NCBI GenBank assembly: GCA_031548515.1
Contig: JAVBRB010000043.1
Coordinates: 1 to 18,443, forward strand
Direction of reading: 5' to 3'
DNA: 18,443 nucleotides
Source of the DNA: UBA940 sp031548515
GTDB lineage: Bacteria > Bacteroidota > Bacteroidia > Bacteroidales > Rikenellaceae
Position 1 is the first letter of the stretch; each line of letters opens with the position of its first letter. The translations under genes were made by a program, and so were the position numbers. The notes under the pieces are model-generated. The model did not search any database and was not told the origin of the DNA. It saw only the letters and a list, made by a program, of their open reading frames with translations. This document shows positions 1-6,500 of the stretch, piece after piece.

Positions 1-1
1 A

Positions 2-1939
2 GAATATATAGACCCGACTATTGCCGATGGTCAGCCCGGATGGTTATATACCACGGTAAAACACGACTTCGATTTTCCCGAAGATATGATGTATGAGATC
101 ATACGAGAATGCTATATTCCCATGGATGGCGAAAAGATTCCGCCGACTACCCGTTCAGGAGAAATAGATGTTGAGTTGGCGGCATATGAGAGACTGGGGT
201 ATAGCATCGGGCCACTTACACGTTCTGGAGGTGACGGAGGTCAAAAACCAACGGGGCGGATTACTGTGTTGGACGATGCAGGAGCCGATACGGTACCTGT
301 CAAGAAGGTAAGGATAAAAGTTAACAGTCATACTAAAATCGACCGGGCGTACACTAATGAGGATGGAAGGTATACCATGGATAAGAGATTCTGGGACGAG
401 AATGTAAATTATGTGGTTGTATTCAGAAACGAAAAAGATTTTATTATTTGGAGGAAATTGGCAACGAGAGCCAAATACCACTATGGCAAAAAAAGCAAAG
501 GCGGGTGTGATATACACATCTCATCCGGCGAAGAGTGGCAGTGGGCAGCGATCAACAATGCCGCTTATGATTATTACAAGATGTGCGAGGTCACAGGATT
601 AACCAAGCCTCCTGAAGTGTTGAGAATTTGGACTATGCCAAATGCGCCACGTTCTTCCGCCCCTATGATACGTAGATTCGCTAAAGAACGGGTATACTCT
701 ACAAGCAATTGGGCGGCTTTTTTAGCTTCGATGGCATATATTTCTCCAGCCTCGGCATTAATGATTTTAGAACCTGCGCTAAAGTTTCTCGAACCCGATG
801 TAACCATAGGTACTAATAGCAGAGATTACAGAGAAATCTATGAGTCTGTGAGTCATGAGTTGTCCCATGCAAGCCATTTTAACCAGATCCATAAAGGTAA
901 TCGTCAATATTGGCCTCAATATGTAGGTTATATAATAGACAGCTATTTAGGTGCCGGCAATACCTATGGTGACGGGACAGGGCAGTACACCGGTGTTTGT
1001 GCGGTAGGTGAGATGTGGGGTTATGCTATGGGACATATTCAGGAATGTGAACATTACAATGAAACAGTTCTGCTGCAAGATTCTTATTTTTCTAATTTTG
1101 ATCGTGCTGGCGACGGCGGATGGATAAGACCGGACCCTATTTGGGCATTGATTACGCGCGGAGTGCTTACGAAAAGGCAGGTGTTCGATTGCCTGACCTC
1201 GGATGTGGACACGGTCGACAAGCTGATAAACAAGATGTGCGCTAAATATCCCTCAAAAGCCGCCTTTATCAGGCTCGCATTCGAAGATAACGACACGATG
1301 GCCGAACCGGCCGTCACAGGCCCCGTCGATCCGGTGCTGAATACCACGGTCACGTACAGCGTGCCTGCGGGGACAACCTTGCCGGCGGGTGTGGCCTTCA
1401 CCGGGTTTACATTCACCGGCACTGCCGGGCACACGATAGTCAGCAATGCGGGCGGCCAACTGAGGATCAAATTCACTTCGTCCGGAACGAAGACCATCGC
1501 CGCAAACTACCGGATAACCACAAACTCCGGAACCGTCGATTACGCAACGCCCGCATTCAGGGTTTTCACAGAGAGGCCAACGCTTACATCGATCACAAGC
1601 AAGGGCGTCGTTATAGAGGGTAAATCTATAGTGTTTACCGCGAATGGCGCGCAGAACGGCGCAACGTATGAATGGCGGCTGGAGACCGGAGGTACTGTGA
1701 CCGGAGGTAATACCTCCAGAACCTTTTCGGTAATAGCTTCCACGAACCAATATGTTCCTACCATCAAGGTGTGTTGCCAGGCTCACCTCAATGGATTTTG
1801 GACTAACACGCTTTATGCCGAGGCTGCGATAACTCACAGAGGCGAAATAATAGGTGCGAATTTAGCGCCCTCCGCCGACGAAGAAGACGGTGTTGGGGCG
1901 ACGTCTAAGGAGATGGCCGAAACGGGGGAGCGAGAATGA
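2..1939 (+). CDS. Secreted HExxH zinc-metallopeptidase-like protein, 5' end outside window
   Basis: The frame is open to the left edge, so the gene starts before the window. The first ATG here, at 86, is internal, and residues below are numbered from it. Residues about 57-105 look like a carboxypeptidase-regulatory-like beta-sandwich (GRITV...DGRYTMDKRF). A HELSH motif at 257-261 fits a zinc HExxH site with E258 as catalytic base, and E309 in GEMWGY is a plausible third ligand. From about 410 on, two Ig/PKD-like beta-rich stretches follow (TYSVPAGTTL..., then ATYEWRLETGG). The layout resembles a Bacteroidales family of secreted or lipid-anchored proteins known mostly as hypothetical. Substrate is unknown, and the missing N-terminus should carry the export signal. 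Base composition changes within the gene: the AT-rich N-terminal half contrasts with a GC-rich start of the C-terminal part. Peptidase activity is inferred from the motif only. Confidence 0.75.
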   Translation, partial: EYIDPTIADGQPGWLYTTVKHDFDFPEDMMYEIIRECYIPMDGEKIPPTTRSGEIDVELAAYERLGYSIGPLTRSGGDGGQKPTGRITVLDDAGADTVPVKKVRIKVNSHTKIDRAYTNEDGRYTMDKRFWDENVNYVVVFRNEKDFIIWRKLATRAKYHYGKKSKGGCDIHISSGEEWQWAAINNAAYDYYKMCEVTGLTKPPEVLRIWTMPNAPRSSAPMIRRFAKERVYSTSNWAAFLASMAYISPASALMILEPALKFLEPDVTIGTNSRDYREIYESVSHELSHASHFNQIHKGNRQYWPQYVGYIIDSYLGAGNTYGDGTGQYTGVCAVGEMWGYAMGHIQECEHYNETVLLQDSYFSNFDRAGDGGWIRPDPIWALITRGVLTKRQVFDCLTSDVDTVDKLINKMCAKYPSKAAFIRLAFEDNDTMAEPAVTGPVDPVLNTTVTYSVPAGTTLPAGVAFTGFTFTGTAGHTIVSNAGGQLRIKFTSSGTKTIAANYRITTNSGTVDYATPAFRVFTERPTLTSITSKGVVIEGKSIVFTANGAQNGATYEWRLETGGTVTGGNTSRTFSVIASTNQYVPTIKVCCQAHLNGFWTNTLYAEAAITHRGEIIGANLAPSADEEDGVGATSKEMAETGERE

Positions 1940-1962
1940 CGTTAACTCCATAGACAGTCTTC

Positions 1963-1993
1963 GCAACCCCGGCCCAGCAAGTGCCGGGGTTGC
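1963..1993 (+). terminator. Hairpin terminator after the metallopeptidase-like gene
   Basis: An 11-bp perfect GC-rich inverted repeat (1963-1973 with 1983-1993, 9-base loop) lies 23 bases after the stop codon. The T-run that follows is poor (GGTTTGT), so it is a weak or merely RNA-stabilising intrinsic terminator. Confidence 0.6.
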
Positions 1994-2012
1994 GGTTTGT
2001 GGAGAATTTTAC

Positions 2013-2020
2013 TATCTTTG
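2013..2020 (+). promoter_or_regulatory. Bacteroidota -7 element TATCTTTG for the DUF4254-GT9 pair
   Basis: TATCTTTG fits the Bacteroidota -7 consensus TAnnTTTG and lies 34 bases before the DUF4254 start. A TTTG at 1996-1999 is closer than the usual -33 spacing, so the upstream element is uncertain. GGAAAG at 2044-2049 is a possible ribosome binding site. Confidence 0.6.
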
Positions 2021-2053
2021 TTTCTGACTTGTGCACTTTAACATGGAAAGCCC

Positions 2054-2647
2054 ATGTTCACTGAAAACGCCAATAAGATATTCGAGCAGGCTATCGACGA
2101 TTACCACCGCCATGACGACGTGGACCGGCCGATGGAAAATCCTCATCCCGCAGGAAGCCTCGATGCACTCCTGTACCACAAGAATTGGATAGACAATGTG
2201 CAGTGGCATCTGGAAGATATTATACGAGACACTCATATCGACCCCGTAGAAGCGCTGGAGATAAAACGCCGCATAGACTCTTCGAACCAGAACCGCACCG
2301 ATATGGTCGAATACATCGACGGCTTCTGGTTAGATGAATACAAGGACGTGAAGGTCGCGCAGGACGCGAAAATGAATACAGAAACCCCGGCGTGGGCCAT
2401 AGACCGCCTGTCGATACTTGCCCTGAAAATATATCACATGGAGCGGGAGACTCTACGCGGCGACCTGCCAGCTGCAGAACTCTCTTCTCGCCATGAAAAA
2501 CTTTGTGTACTGCAGCAGCAGCGTGCGGACCTTTCTGCCACCATTGACGAACTGCTGGAAGATATCGCCGCCGGCCGCAAACGAATGAAGGCCTACAGGC
2601 AAATGAAAATGTACAATGATCCGTCGTTTAAACTCTCTAAACAATAG
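2054..2647 (+). CDS. DUF4254 family protein
   Basis: This 197-residue, soluble, mostly helical and charged protein has no signal peptide or membrane segment. It matches my knowledge of DUF4254: the N-terminal region with SLDALLYHKNWIDNVQWHLED, then IKRRIDSSNQNRTDMVEYID and DEY, and a C-terminal coiled-coil-like stretch (about 140-185). The family is found in Bacteroidota, commonly beside GT9 heptosyltransferase-like genes, as here, with only 38 bases to the next gene. It has no established activity. A role in assembling a surface glycan together with the downstream transferase is inferred from this pairing. The ATG at 2054 is preceded by GGAAAG, and a -7 promoter element lies at 2013-2020, so this gene probably heads a two-gene operon. 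Confidence 0.85.
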   Translation: MFTENANKIFEQAIDDYHRHDDVDRPMENPHPAGSLDALLYHKNWIDNVQWHLEDIIRDTHIDPVEALEIKRRIDSSNQNRTDMVEYIDGFWLDEYKDVKVAQDAKMNTETPAWAIDRLSILALKIYHMERETLRGDLPAAELSSRHEKLCVLQQQRADLSATIDELLEDIAAGRKRMKAYRQMKMYNDPSFKLSKQ

Positions 2648-2685
2648 CTCTTAACCCTCGTAAATCATTCCCCCCTCCCCCTGCT

Positions 2686-3729
2686 GTGAAACCCCTCCCT
2701 AAACATCTGCTCATAATCCGCCTCTCGGCGATGGGCGACGTCGCGATGACAGTTCCGGTCATCAAGGCTCTGCGTGAAAAATATCCCGAAGTGAAGATAA
2801 CCGTGCTGACGCGGCCATTCATGGCCCCGTTCTTCCGCGGCATACACGACATGCGTTTCTTTCATCTTAACCTTAAGGTGCGCCACAAAGGTTTCTGGGG
2901 ATTGTTCCGACTGGCAGCCGATGCCAAAAGGGACGGTGTGGATGCTGTCGCCGATATGCACGACGTGCTGCGGAGCCAGATTATACGGAAAATATTGGGG
3001 CTGAGCGGATGTCGCGTGTCGCATATAGACAAGGGGAAGAGCGAGAAGAGACGCCTCTGCCGACGCGGGTATATGAACTACCACCAGTTGAAAACCACCG
3101 TCGAAAGATATACCGATGTACTGCGCGACCTCGGTTTCGAGGTCGCGCCGCAGCCCGTTAAAGACCTGAGTCTACCGGTTCCGCTGGCTATAAACTTCCT
3201 GCACGGCAAAAAAACAGGTTACTGGATCGGCATCGCCCCCTTTGCAAAGCACGTGGCGAAAATATATCCGCTATCCCTGATGCAGGAAGTCGCCCTTCAG
3301 ATCGCCGATAAAGCACAGAAAGTGTTCGTATTCGGAGGGGGCAAAGACGAGCAGAAAATGGCAGCCCAGATCGCTGCGCAACGCGACAACATCGTTCCTG
3401 TCATAGGTTCCATAAGCCTTGGGGAGGAACTGAATCTGATCTCTAACCTGGATGCGATAGTCACGATGGACTCGTTGCCTATGCACATGGCCTCGTTGGT
3501 CGGGACGCCTGTAGTATCGATATGGGGAGCGACTCATCCATACGCCGGTTTCTACGGCTTCGGGCAGGATCCGGAGAATATTGTCCAAATGGCAATGGAA
3601 TGCCGTCCGTGTTCGGTATACGGAAATAAATCCTGCCAATACAACGACTACCGCTGCATGACCGGTATCACCCCTGAAAGCGTCGTAGAAAAGGTATGGG
3701 AGGTGTGCACACGTAACTCTGGCGATTGA
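2686..3729 (+). CDS. Glycosyltransferase family 9 (heptosyltransferase-like)
   Basis: The 347-residue protein has the GT9 (GT-B fold) layout. An N-terminal Rossmann-like half opens with LLIIRLSAMGDV and continues to the first helix and strand (residues about 8-44). The C-terminal nucleotide-sugar half carries DSLPMH at 262-267, the counterpart of the family's D-x-G-x-x-H motif, followed by VGTPVVSIWGATHP. The family transfers heptose or related sugars to lipopolysaccharide core or similar acceptors at the inner face of the cytoplasmic membrane; the actual sugar here is unknown. Cysteines 306, 309, 317 and 324 form a late C-x2-C-x7-C-x6-C cluster, as seen in many GT9 proteins. The start is GTG, chosen because the conserved N-terminus begins there. 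No Shine-Dalgarno is visible, so it probably depends on coupling with DUF4254. Confidence 0.9.
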   Translation: MKPLPKHLLIIRLSAMGDVAMTVPVIKALREKYPEVKITVLTRPFMAPFFRGIHDMRFFHLNLKVRHKGFWGLFRLAADAKRDGVDAVADMHDVLRSQIIRKILGLSGCRVSHIDKGKSEKRRLCRRGYMNYHQLKTTVERYTDVLRDLGFEVAPQPVKDLSLPVPLAINFLHGKKTGYWIGIAPFAKHVAKIYPLSLMQEVALQIADKAQKVFVFGGGKDEQKMAAQIAAQRDNIVPVIGSISLGEELNLISNLDAIVTMDSLPMHMASLVGTPVVSIWGATHPYAGFYGFGQDPENIVQMAMECRPCSVYGNKSCQYNDYRCMTGITPESVVEKVWEVCTRNSGD

Positions 3730-3797
3730 TTTTCCGGCCTTGCTTCCCGCAGTGTGATTTTCTTCACAGTGGGCGATGTAATCTGCGGAAATAAGTT

Positions 3798-3805
3798 TAC
3801 CTTTG
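3798..3805 (+). promoter_or_regulatory. -7 element TACCTTTG upstream of gcvH
   Basis: TACCTTTG fits TAnnTTTG exactly and lies about 215 bases before gcvH. Transcription from it would start near 3812 and give a roughly 208-base leader, or an independent small RNA. No convincing -33 TTTG is seen. Confidence 0.45.
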
Positions 3806-3811
3806 TGAACT

Positions 3812-3990
3812 GTTTGCGGGGCGAACGATCGCCGGCAAAGTCTTGGCAGTTTATGCGCGGCGGTGCATAAGGAATATGGCGAGGTCGTTTATCCTTGGAA
3901 CATTCCCTGCCGCTCAAGGCATGAATGTTCGTCCGGGAATGCGGGGCGGGATTATGGCCATACTCTGCATTGGAAAAAGTAAGTTTTTTT
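3812..3990 (+). ncRNA. Candidate structured leader or small RNA upstream of gcvH
   Basis: Three hairpins follow the promoter. One has TTTGC (3813-3817) with GCAAA (3835-3839), enclosing GGCGA (3820-3824) with TCGCC (3829-3833). The second pairs TTATGC (3851-3856) with GCATAA (3865-3870). The third pairs GAACATTC (3898-3905) with GAATGTTC (3923-3930), enclosing TGCC (3908-3911) with GGCA (3918-3921). A run of seven T ends at 3990. It does not match the glycine riboswitch as I know it, nor RNase P, tmRNA or SRP RNA. The same DNA also holds two short open frames, so its nature is open. Confidence 0.35.
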
Positions 3991-4019
3991 CAGAACGTTT
4001 AATCTTAATTTAACAGGAA

Positions 4020-4397
4020 ATGAATATCCCTTCCGAACTGAAGTACACGAAAGATCACGAATGGGTCAAGGTTGAAGACGGTACGGCTATCGTAGGCATT
4101 ACCGATTTTGCGCAGTCGCAGTTGGGCGACATTGTTTTCGTAGATGTTGCAACCGTAGGCGAAACCGTTGAACAGCACAAGGTTTTCGGCACTATCGAAG
4201 CAGTTAAAACAGTTTCAGACCTGTTTAATCCCGTTGCGGGCGAAGTGATCGAGTTCAACGAAGCTCTCGACGATGCTCCCGATGCGGTCAACAGGGATCC
4301 CTACGGCAACGGTTGGATAATCAAGATCAAGATGAGCGATGCCGCCCAGGTGGATGGACTTCTTTCTGCTGAACAGTACAAAGCCCTGATAGGCTAG
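4020..4397 (+). CDS. gcvH: Glycine cleavage system H protein
   Basis: This 125-residue protein has the full H-protein length. It carries the lipoylation site K63 in the context GTIEAVKTVSDLFNP, and the N-terminal signature KYTKDHEWV. Lipoyl-H protein shuttles the aminomethyl group from the P protein to the T protein and is reoxidised by dihydrolipoamide dehydrogenase, in the cytosol. None of those partners is in the window, so gcvH is separated from the rest of the glycine cleavage genes here. H-like proteins can also serve as lipoyl carriers in lipoate metabolism. The ATG is chosen by family alignment; AGGAA sits very close upstream. It is followed after 24 bases by mdh, probably as one transcript. 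Recognition of the family is secure. Confidence 0.97.
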   Translation: MNIPSELKYTKDHEWVKVEDGTAIVGITDFAQSQLGDIVFVDVATVGETVEQHKVFGTIEAVKTVSDLFNPVAGEVIEFNEALDDAPDAVNRDPYGNGWIIKIKMSDAAQVDGLLSAEQYKALIG

Positions 4398-4421
4398 AAC
4401 TCAACTAAAAACATAATAGAA

Positions 4422-5363
4422 ATGGGAAAAGTAACGGTTATCGGCGCCGGTAATGTGGGCGCTACCTGTGCAAATGTGCTGGCTATACGTAAAGTCGCAA
4501 GCGAGGTTGTCCTTATCGACATCAAGGAAGGGTTATCAGAAGGCAAAATGCTCGATATCTACCAAACGTCGACGCTGACCGACTTCGACACAAAGGTTAC
4601 GGGTGTTACCAACGATTACGCTGCAACTGCCGGTTCCGACGTCGTAGTGATAACTTCCGGTGTCCCGCGCAAGCCGGGGATGACCCGCGAAGAACTGATC
4701 GGAGTGAACGCCGGTATCGTGAAGAGCGTTATGGGAGAAGCGATGAAACACTCGCCAAAGGCCATCTTCGTGATTGTAAGCAACCCTATGGATACCATGA
4801 CATATCTTGCGCTCAAGAGCAGCGGCCTGCCCAAAAACCAGGTGTTCGGTATGGGTGGCCAACTGGACTCTTCGCGTTTCCGTTGCTACCTGGCAAAAGC
4901 CCTGGGTGCAAGCATGAAGGACGTGGACGGTATGGTGATCGGAGGACACGGCGACACGACCATGATCCCGCTCGTCGGCAAAGCTTCATGGAGGGGTGTT
5001 CCAGTGGCTGAATTCGCCGGTAAAGATGTTCTTGATAAGGTAGTAGGCGACACCATGGTTGGTGGTGCGACTCTTACTGGACTGCTCGGCACTTCGGCGT
5101 GGTACGCTCCTGGAGCCGCTGCGGCAAGCGTTGTCGAGGCTGTCATGTTCGACCAGAAAAAGCTTATCCCATCGTGCGTTGCGCTCGACGGCGAATACGG
5201 GCAGAAAGATATCTGTATCGGTGTGCCGGCCATTATCGGCAGGGGGGGAGTAGAAAAAATCGTCGAAATCGAACTCTCGGCCGATGAAAAGGCCAAATTC
5301 GCGGCTTCGGCCGATGCCGTCCGCAAAACCAACGACGTGTTGAAAGAGATCAAAGCGCTTTAA
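4422..5363 (+). CDS. mdh: Malate dehydrogenase (LDH-like type)
   Basis: The 313-residue NAD-dependent enzyme interconverts malate and oxaloacetate. GAGNVG at 8-13 is the dinucleotide loop, and the Asp of VLIDIKEG should select NAD over NADP. R83 and R89 in GVPRKPGMTR mark malate specificity: lactate dehydrogenases have Gln at the first of these. NPMD at 121-124, the catalytic pair D149 (LDSSRFR, with substrate-binding R152) and H176 (GGHGDT) are all present, so the enzyme should be active. Its length is typical of the LDH-like MDH group. It lies 24 bases after gcvH and ends before a strong terminator, so the two are likely co-transcribed. In an anaerobe of this group it would work in the reductive branch from oxaloacetate towards succinate; that role is inferred. 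Confidence 0.97.
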   Translation: MGKVTVIGAGNVGATCANVLAIRKVASEVVLIDIKEGLSEGKMLDIYQTSTLTDFDTKVTGVTNDYAATAGSDVVVITSGVPRKPGMTREELIGVNAGIVKSVMGEAMKHSPKAIFVIVSNPMDTMTYLALKSSGLPKNQVFGMGGQLDSSRFRCYLAKALGASMKDVDGMVIGGHGDTTMIPLVGKASWRGVPVAEFAGKDVLDKVVGDTMVGGATLTGLLGTSAWYAPGAAAASVVEAVMFDQKKLIPSCVALDGEYGQKDICIGVPAIIGRGGVEKIVEIELSADEKAKFAASADAVRKTNDVLKEIKAL

Positions 5364-5377
5364 TCGTCAGATCATGT

Positions 5378-5417
5378 AAACGACAGCAGCCCGACTTCCA
5401 TCGGGCTGCTGTCGTTT
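5378..5417. terminator. Bidirectional terminator between mdh and the PepSY-like gene
   Basis: A perfect 17-bp stem (5378-5394 with 5401-5417) has a 6-base loop, with AAA on one side and TTT on the other. It sits 15 bases after mdh and 10 bases from the end of the convergent gene, so it probably stops transcripts from both sides. Confidence 0.85.
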
Positions 5418-5427
5418 GTGGGGCTGC

Positions 5428-6255
5428 CTATTGCAGGATATTGCCTTGGGTGTCTATCCGCAGATCGGCCTCGCGGTCGCCGCTTTCGAGTTCGAATTTG
5501 TAATAATCGACAGCAGGCGTATCGTAGAAATCCACGTCGTCCACTCTCCAACCGCCGTATTGGGAACCGGATAAGACTTCTTTAACTGTTTCGGGCACGT
5601 CTGCAAACCGCATCTCGGTTTTTGCGCTTATCCATTCGCCTTCGAGCGTGAATAGCAACTCTGTGGCGACGCCGTTGTGAACGATGTCGACTTCGATCTT
5701 GCCGTGTTCGATCTCTTTCTCAAGGATGCGTGCTCCCGGATAATCTGTGCCGATAAATTCGTCTATCGACGCCGGGGAGACAGGTGAAGGAAGGTAATTG
5801 TGTGATCCTCCGTTGTCCGGAACAGCCTTGATGAGTATGCCGTCTTCCGAATAGTATAGGTCGTACTCCGTTCCGCCCTGTTCGGCCTCGATCACATAGA
5901 CCGTTTCCAGTCCCGTACGTTCGAGTTTGTCAGCGTCGTCTATCCACCAGCCGGAATATTCCCCTGCTGCGAATGCGGTAAGCACCGCTTCCGGAAGGTC
6001 GCTGTAGCGGATGTCCGTTTCTGTCATGTGCCATGTGGCATCGGGGGAATACCATGCCTCTGCATCTGTGCCTCTGAGATTGAACTCGGCGACATAGAAA
6101 CCTGCCTTCATCTCCCACTCCACGCGGGAGGCTTTGGGATATTGGCTCCTGAATGCTTTTTTGAGGGAAGAGCCGACCGGAATGTTGTCGTCGTCGCAGC
6201 TTGTCAGTATTATTGCCGATGCTGCAAATGCGGTTAACAGAACTTTTGTTTTCAT
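5428..6255 (-). CDS. PepSY-like (DUF2874) lipoprotein with two tandem domains
   Basis: The 275-residue protein begins with a signal peptide ending in the lipobox LTSC, with the lipid-bearing Cys at residue 20. DDD follows directly, the kind of acidic stretch that marks surface-exported lipoproteins in Bacteroidota. Two copies of a PepSY-like fold follow, about 28-147 and 162-275. Both run: short helix with a YP motif (SQYPKA / TDYPGA), beta strands, a central W (TWHM / EWIS), a DLP/DVPE helix, and GWWIDDAD or GWRVDDVD. This is the BLIP-like/PepSY_like family (DUF2874), whose ligand is generally unknown. It is convergent with mdh and is transcribed alone. The ATG at 6255 is fixed by the signal peptide. 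Function beyond a surface-anchored binding protein cannot be assigned. Confidence 0.88.
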   Translation of the reverse strand: MKTKVLLTAFAASAIILTSCDDDNIPVGSSLKKAFRSQYPKASRVEWEMKAGFYVAEFNLRGTDAEAWYSPDATWHMTETDIRYSDLPEAVLTAFAAGEYSGWWIDDADKLERTGLETVYVIEAEQGGTEYDLYYSEDGILIKAVPDNGGSHNYLPSPVSPASIDEFIGTDYPGARILEKEIEHGKIEVDIVHNGVATELLFTLEGEWISAKTEMRFADVPETVKEVLSGSQYGGWRVDDVDFYDTPAVDYYKFELESGDREADLRIDTQGNILQ

Positions 6256-6290
6256 ACCATATAATGATTAATGAGATTATAATCGTATGG

Positions 6291-6298
6291 CAAAGTTC
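6291..6298 (-). promoter_or_regulatory. Possible -7 element for the PepSY-like lipoprotein
   Basis: On the minus strand this reads GAACTTTG, matching TAnnTTTG in five of six fixed positions, 35 bases before the ATG. The first T is missing, so this is tentative. Confidence 0.35.
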
Positions 6299-6341
6299 CG
6301 GTGTGATTCTGAAATAATATTGAAATAGGGAATTGGATTGA

Positions 6342-6364
6342 ATTGTTTTGCACAGCAAAACAAT
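6342..6364. repeat. Perfect 10-bp inverted repeat, 3-base loop
   Basis: ATTGTTTTGC (6342-6351) pairs perfectly with GCAAAACAAT (6355-6364). It lies about 87 bases upstream of the PepSY-like lipoprotein and about 140 bases past the end of the metallopeptidase gene. No T-run follows in either direction, so an operator or a processing hairpin is as likely as a terminator. Confidence 0.6.
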
Positions 6365-6376
6365 CACCGCCCGAGC

Positions 6377-6389
6377 GCCGACCGTCGGC
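6377..6389. repeat. GC-rich palindrome in the same intergenic stretch
   Basis: GCCGAC and GTCGGC flank a single C. The right arm can alternatively form CGGC-ACAG-GCCG (6386-6397). The rest of 6390-6500 shows no convincing gene: a 71-residue minus-strand open frame there runs through the lipoprotein's promoter and has no start signal. Confidence 0.45.
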
Positions 6390-6500
6390 ACAGGCCGGTG
6401 GAGGCATCATGCGAGGGAGGTAACTAAAATGGTCCATTCCCCTAAGCTCTGCTGCGAGGAGGTTCATGTATCGAACATGGCCGATATCACAAGCTCGAAT

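Noticed and set aside
1253..1837. A 194-residue minus-strand open frame in the first gene
   Set aside because: It is rich in Arg/Gly/Cys as expected of an antisense frame and lies over coherent PKD-like coding sequence. The GC-rich local composition explains the lack of stops.
3648..3917. An 89-residue minus-strand open frame between GT9 and gcvH
   Set aside because: It overlaps the conserved C-terminus of GT9 on the other strand and has no start signals or recognisable motif.
3812..3990. Glycine riboswitch upstream of gcvH
   Set aside because: The hairpins do not carry the conserved glycine-aptamer core that I know, and only unrelated stems are seen.
6466..6500. tRNA T-arm-like sequence (CTCGAATCT)
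   Set aside because: No acceptor, D or anticodon arm can be built around it on either strand.
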